Shown in pieces: positions 6,269 through 6,773 of a DNA stretch of 6,773 nucleotides. Positions within the stretch are counted from its first letter, which is position 1; each line of letters begins with the position of its first letter. This DNA comes from Phycisphaerales bacterium (GTDB lineage: Bacteria; Planctomycetota; Phycisphaerae; Tepidisphaerales; Tepidisphaeraceae): the NCBI GenBank assembly GCA_003153655.1, contig PMAK01000062.1:383-7155 (forward strand), given 5' to 3'. A model generated the notes under the pieces. It was not told the DNA's origin and did not search any database. It saw only the letters and a list, made by a program, of their open reading frames with translations. The translations under genes and the position numbers were made by a program.

Positions 6269-6773
6269 ATGCGGTATCTACGCCTTGCCGTGAGTTTCGT
6301 TTTCGTTGGATGCCTTGGCCTGACGACCGCATATGGCGCCGACGCCCCCGCCTCCCAGCCGCAGTCCAACGGCGCGATGCAGATCTACATCACCGCCGTC
6401 AGCGGCCTGGTGCAGGTTCGCGACGGCGAAGGTCAGCCCTGGCGCGCTGCCGCCGTTCAAATGGTCGTCTCAGAGGGCGCGGAACTCCGCACCGGACCTC
6501 ATAGCTCCGTCACCTGCGTCATTCCGCCGGACCAGACCTTCACACTCGATCGCCTCGGCACCGTCCGCGTCGACGAAGCCGTCCGCAACGGCAACAAAAT
6601 CACCACCGATCTCATCATGAAGTACGGCCGCACCCATTACGAAATTCAAGCAGCAGGCCTCGAGCACGAAGCCAGCATCATCAGCCCCAGCAGCACACTC
6701 GCCGTCAGAGGCACAACCGTCAGCCTCTTCGATCAGCCCCCCTTCCGCCCCGAAGCCATCAGCTACACCGGCC
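6269..6773 (+). CDS. Exported FecR-domain protein, 3' partial
   Basis: The frame is open from the ATG at 6269 to the right edge (168 codons seen). The N-terminus is a signal peptide ('MRYLRLAVSFVFVG', then 'TTAYGADA'), with cleavage likely after Gly23. A Cys15 in 'FVGC' gives a poor lipobox, so lipidation is unlikely. A short 'ASQPQ' linker follows, then a FecR-type beta-rich domain from about residue 40: 'SGLVQVRDG', 'WRAA', 'GAELRTGPHSSVTCVI', 'LDRLGTVRV' and 'SPSSTLAVRGT'. FecR domains are known from anti-sigma sensors, but this protein starts with a signal peptide and shows no cytoplasmic sigma-binding region. It is therefore more likely a periplasmic or surface scaffold protein. It is the third gene of the barrel/lipoprotein/FecR operon. 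The C-terminal part, which could carry further domains, lies outside the window. Confidence 0.85.
   Translation, partial: MRYLRLAVSFVFVGCLGLTTAYGADAPASQPQSNGAMQIYITAVSGLVQVRDGEGQPWRAAAVQMVVSEGAELRTGPHSSVTCVIPPDQTFTLDRLGTVRVDEAVRNGNKITTDLIMKYGRTHYEIQAAGLEHEASIISPSSTLAVRGTTVSLFDQPPFRPEAISYTG

Noticed and set aside
6269..6773. FecR protein as a classical anti-sigma factor
   Set aside because: It begins with a cleavable signal peptide, lacks a cytoplasmic N-terminal sigma-binding domain, and has no ECF sigma gene beside it in the window.

Overview
The window looks like a piece of a GC-rich, diderm bacterial chromosome. The evidence for a diderm cell is an outer-membrane beta-barrel protein ending in Phe, a lipobox lipoprotein and a periplasmic FecR-domain protein. 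Three things suggest Planctomycetota, perhaps a Phycisphaerae-like lineage: the style of the S53 peptidase with bacterial Ig-like modules, the 'ASQPQ' linker after the FecR signal peptide, and the barrel/lipoprotein/FecR gene set. Acidobacteriota or Verrucomicrobiota cannot be excluded from sequence alone. No RNA gene, CRISPR array, insertion sequence or phage gene was seen.

Layout. (1) Positions 2-2827, plus strand: the 3' part of a large secreted sedolisin-type (S53) serine peptidase. The catalytic domain is followed by six Ig-like modules in two tandem families, 2 x 306 bp and 4 x 288 bp. The 5' end lies outside the window. (2) Positions 2861-3907, minus strand and convergent with (1): a bifunctional methionine sulfoxide reductase, MsrA fused to MsrB. 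Its inter-domain linker is partly encoded by an in-frame tandem DNA repeat of 19-bp units at 24-bp spacing, with a short palindrome nearby; this looks like dispersed REP-type sequence caught inside a gene. (3) Positions 3908-4212: a 305-bp divergent intergenic region with a pyrimidine tract, a 14-bp palindrome and weak promoter candidates. (4) Positions 4213-6773, plus strand: three tightly spaced genes (gaps of 22 and 15 bp) that look like an operon. They encode a 489-residue outer-membrane beta-barrel resembling alginate-export channels, a 182-residue lipoprotein with an SLH-like helical pattern and a TTG start, and a FecR-domain exported protein that runs off the right edge.

How they fit together. 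All four proteins probably act outside the cytoplasm or in stress defence. The peptidase is secreted. MsrAB repairs oxidised methionine, apparently in the cytoplasm because no signal peptide is visible. The three-gene operon places an outer-membrane pore, a lipoprotein and a periplasmic FecR protein together, which suggests one envelope or export assembly. That co-function is inferred from gene order only. The two most interesting items are the repeat-derived linker in MsrAB and the uncharacterised three-gene envelope operon.
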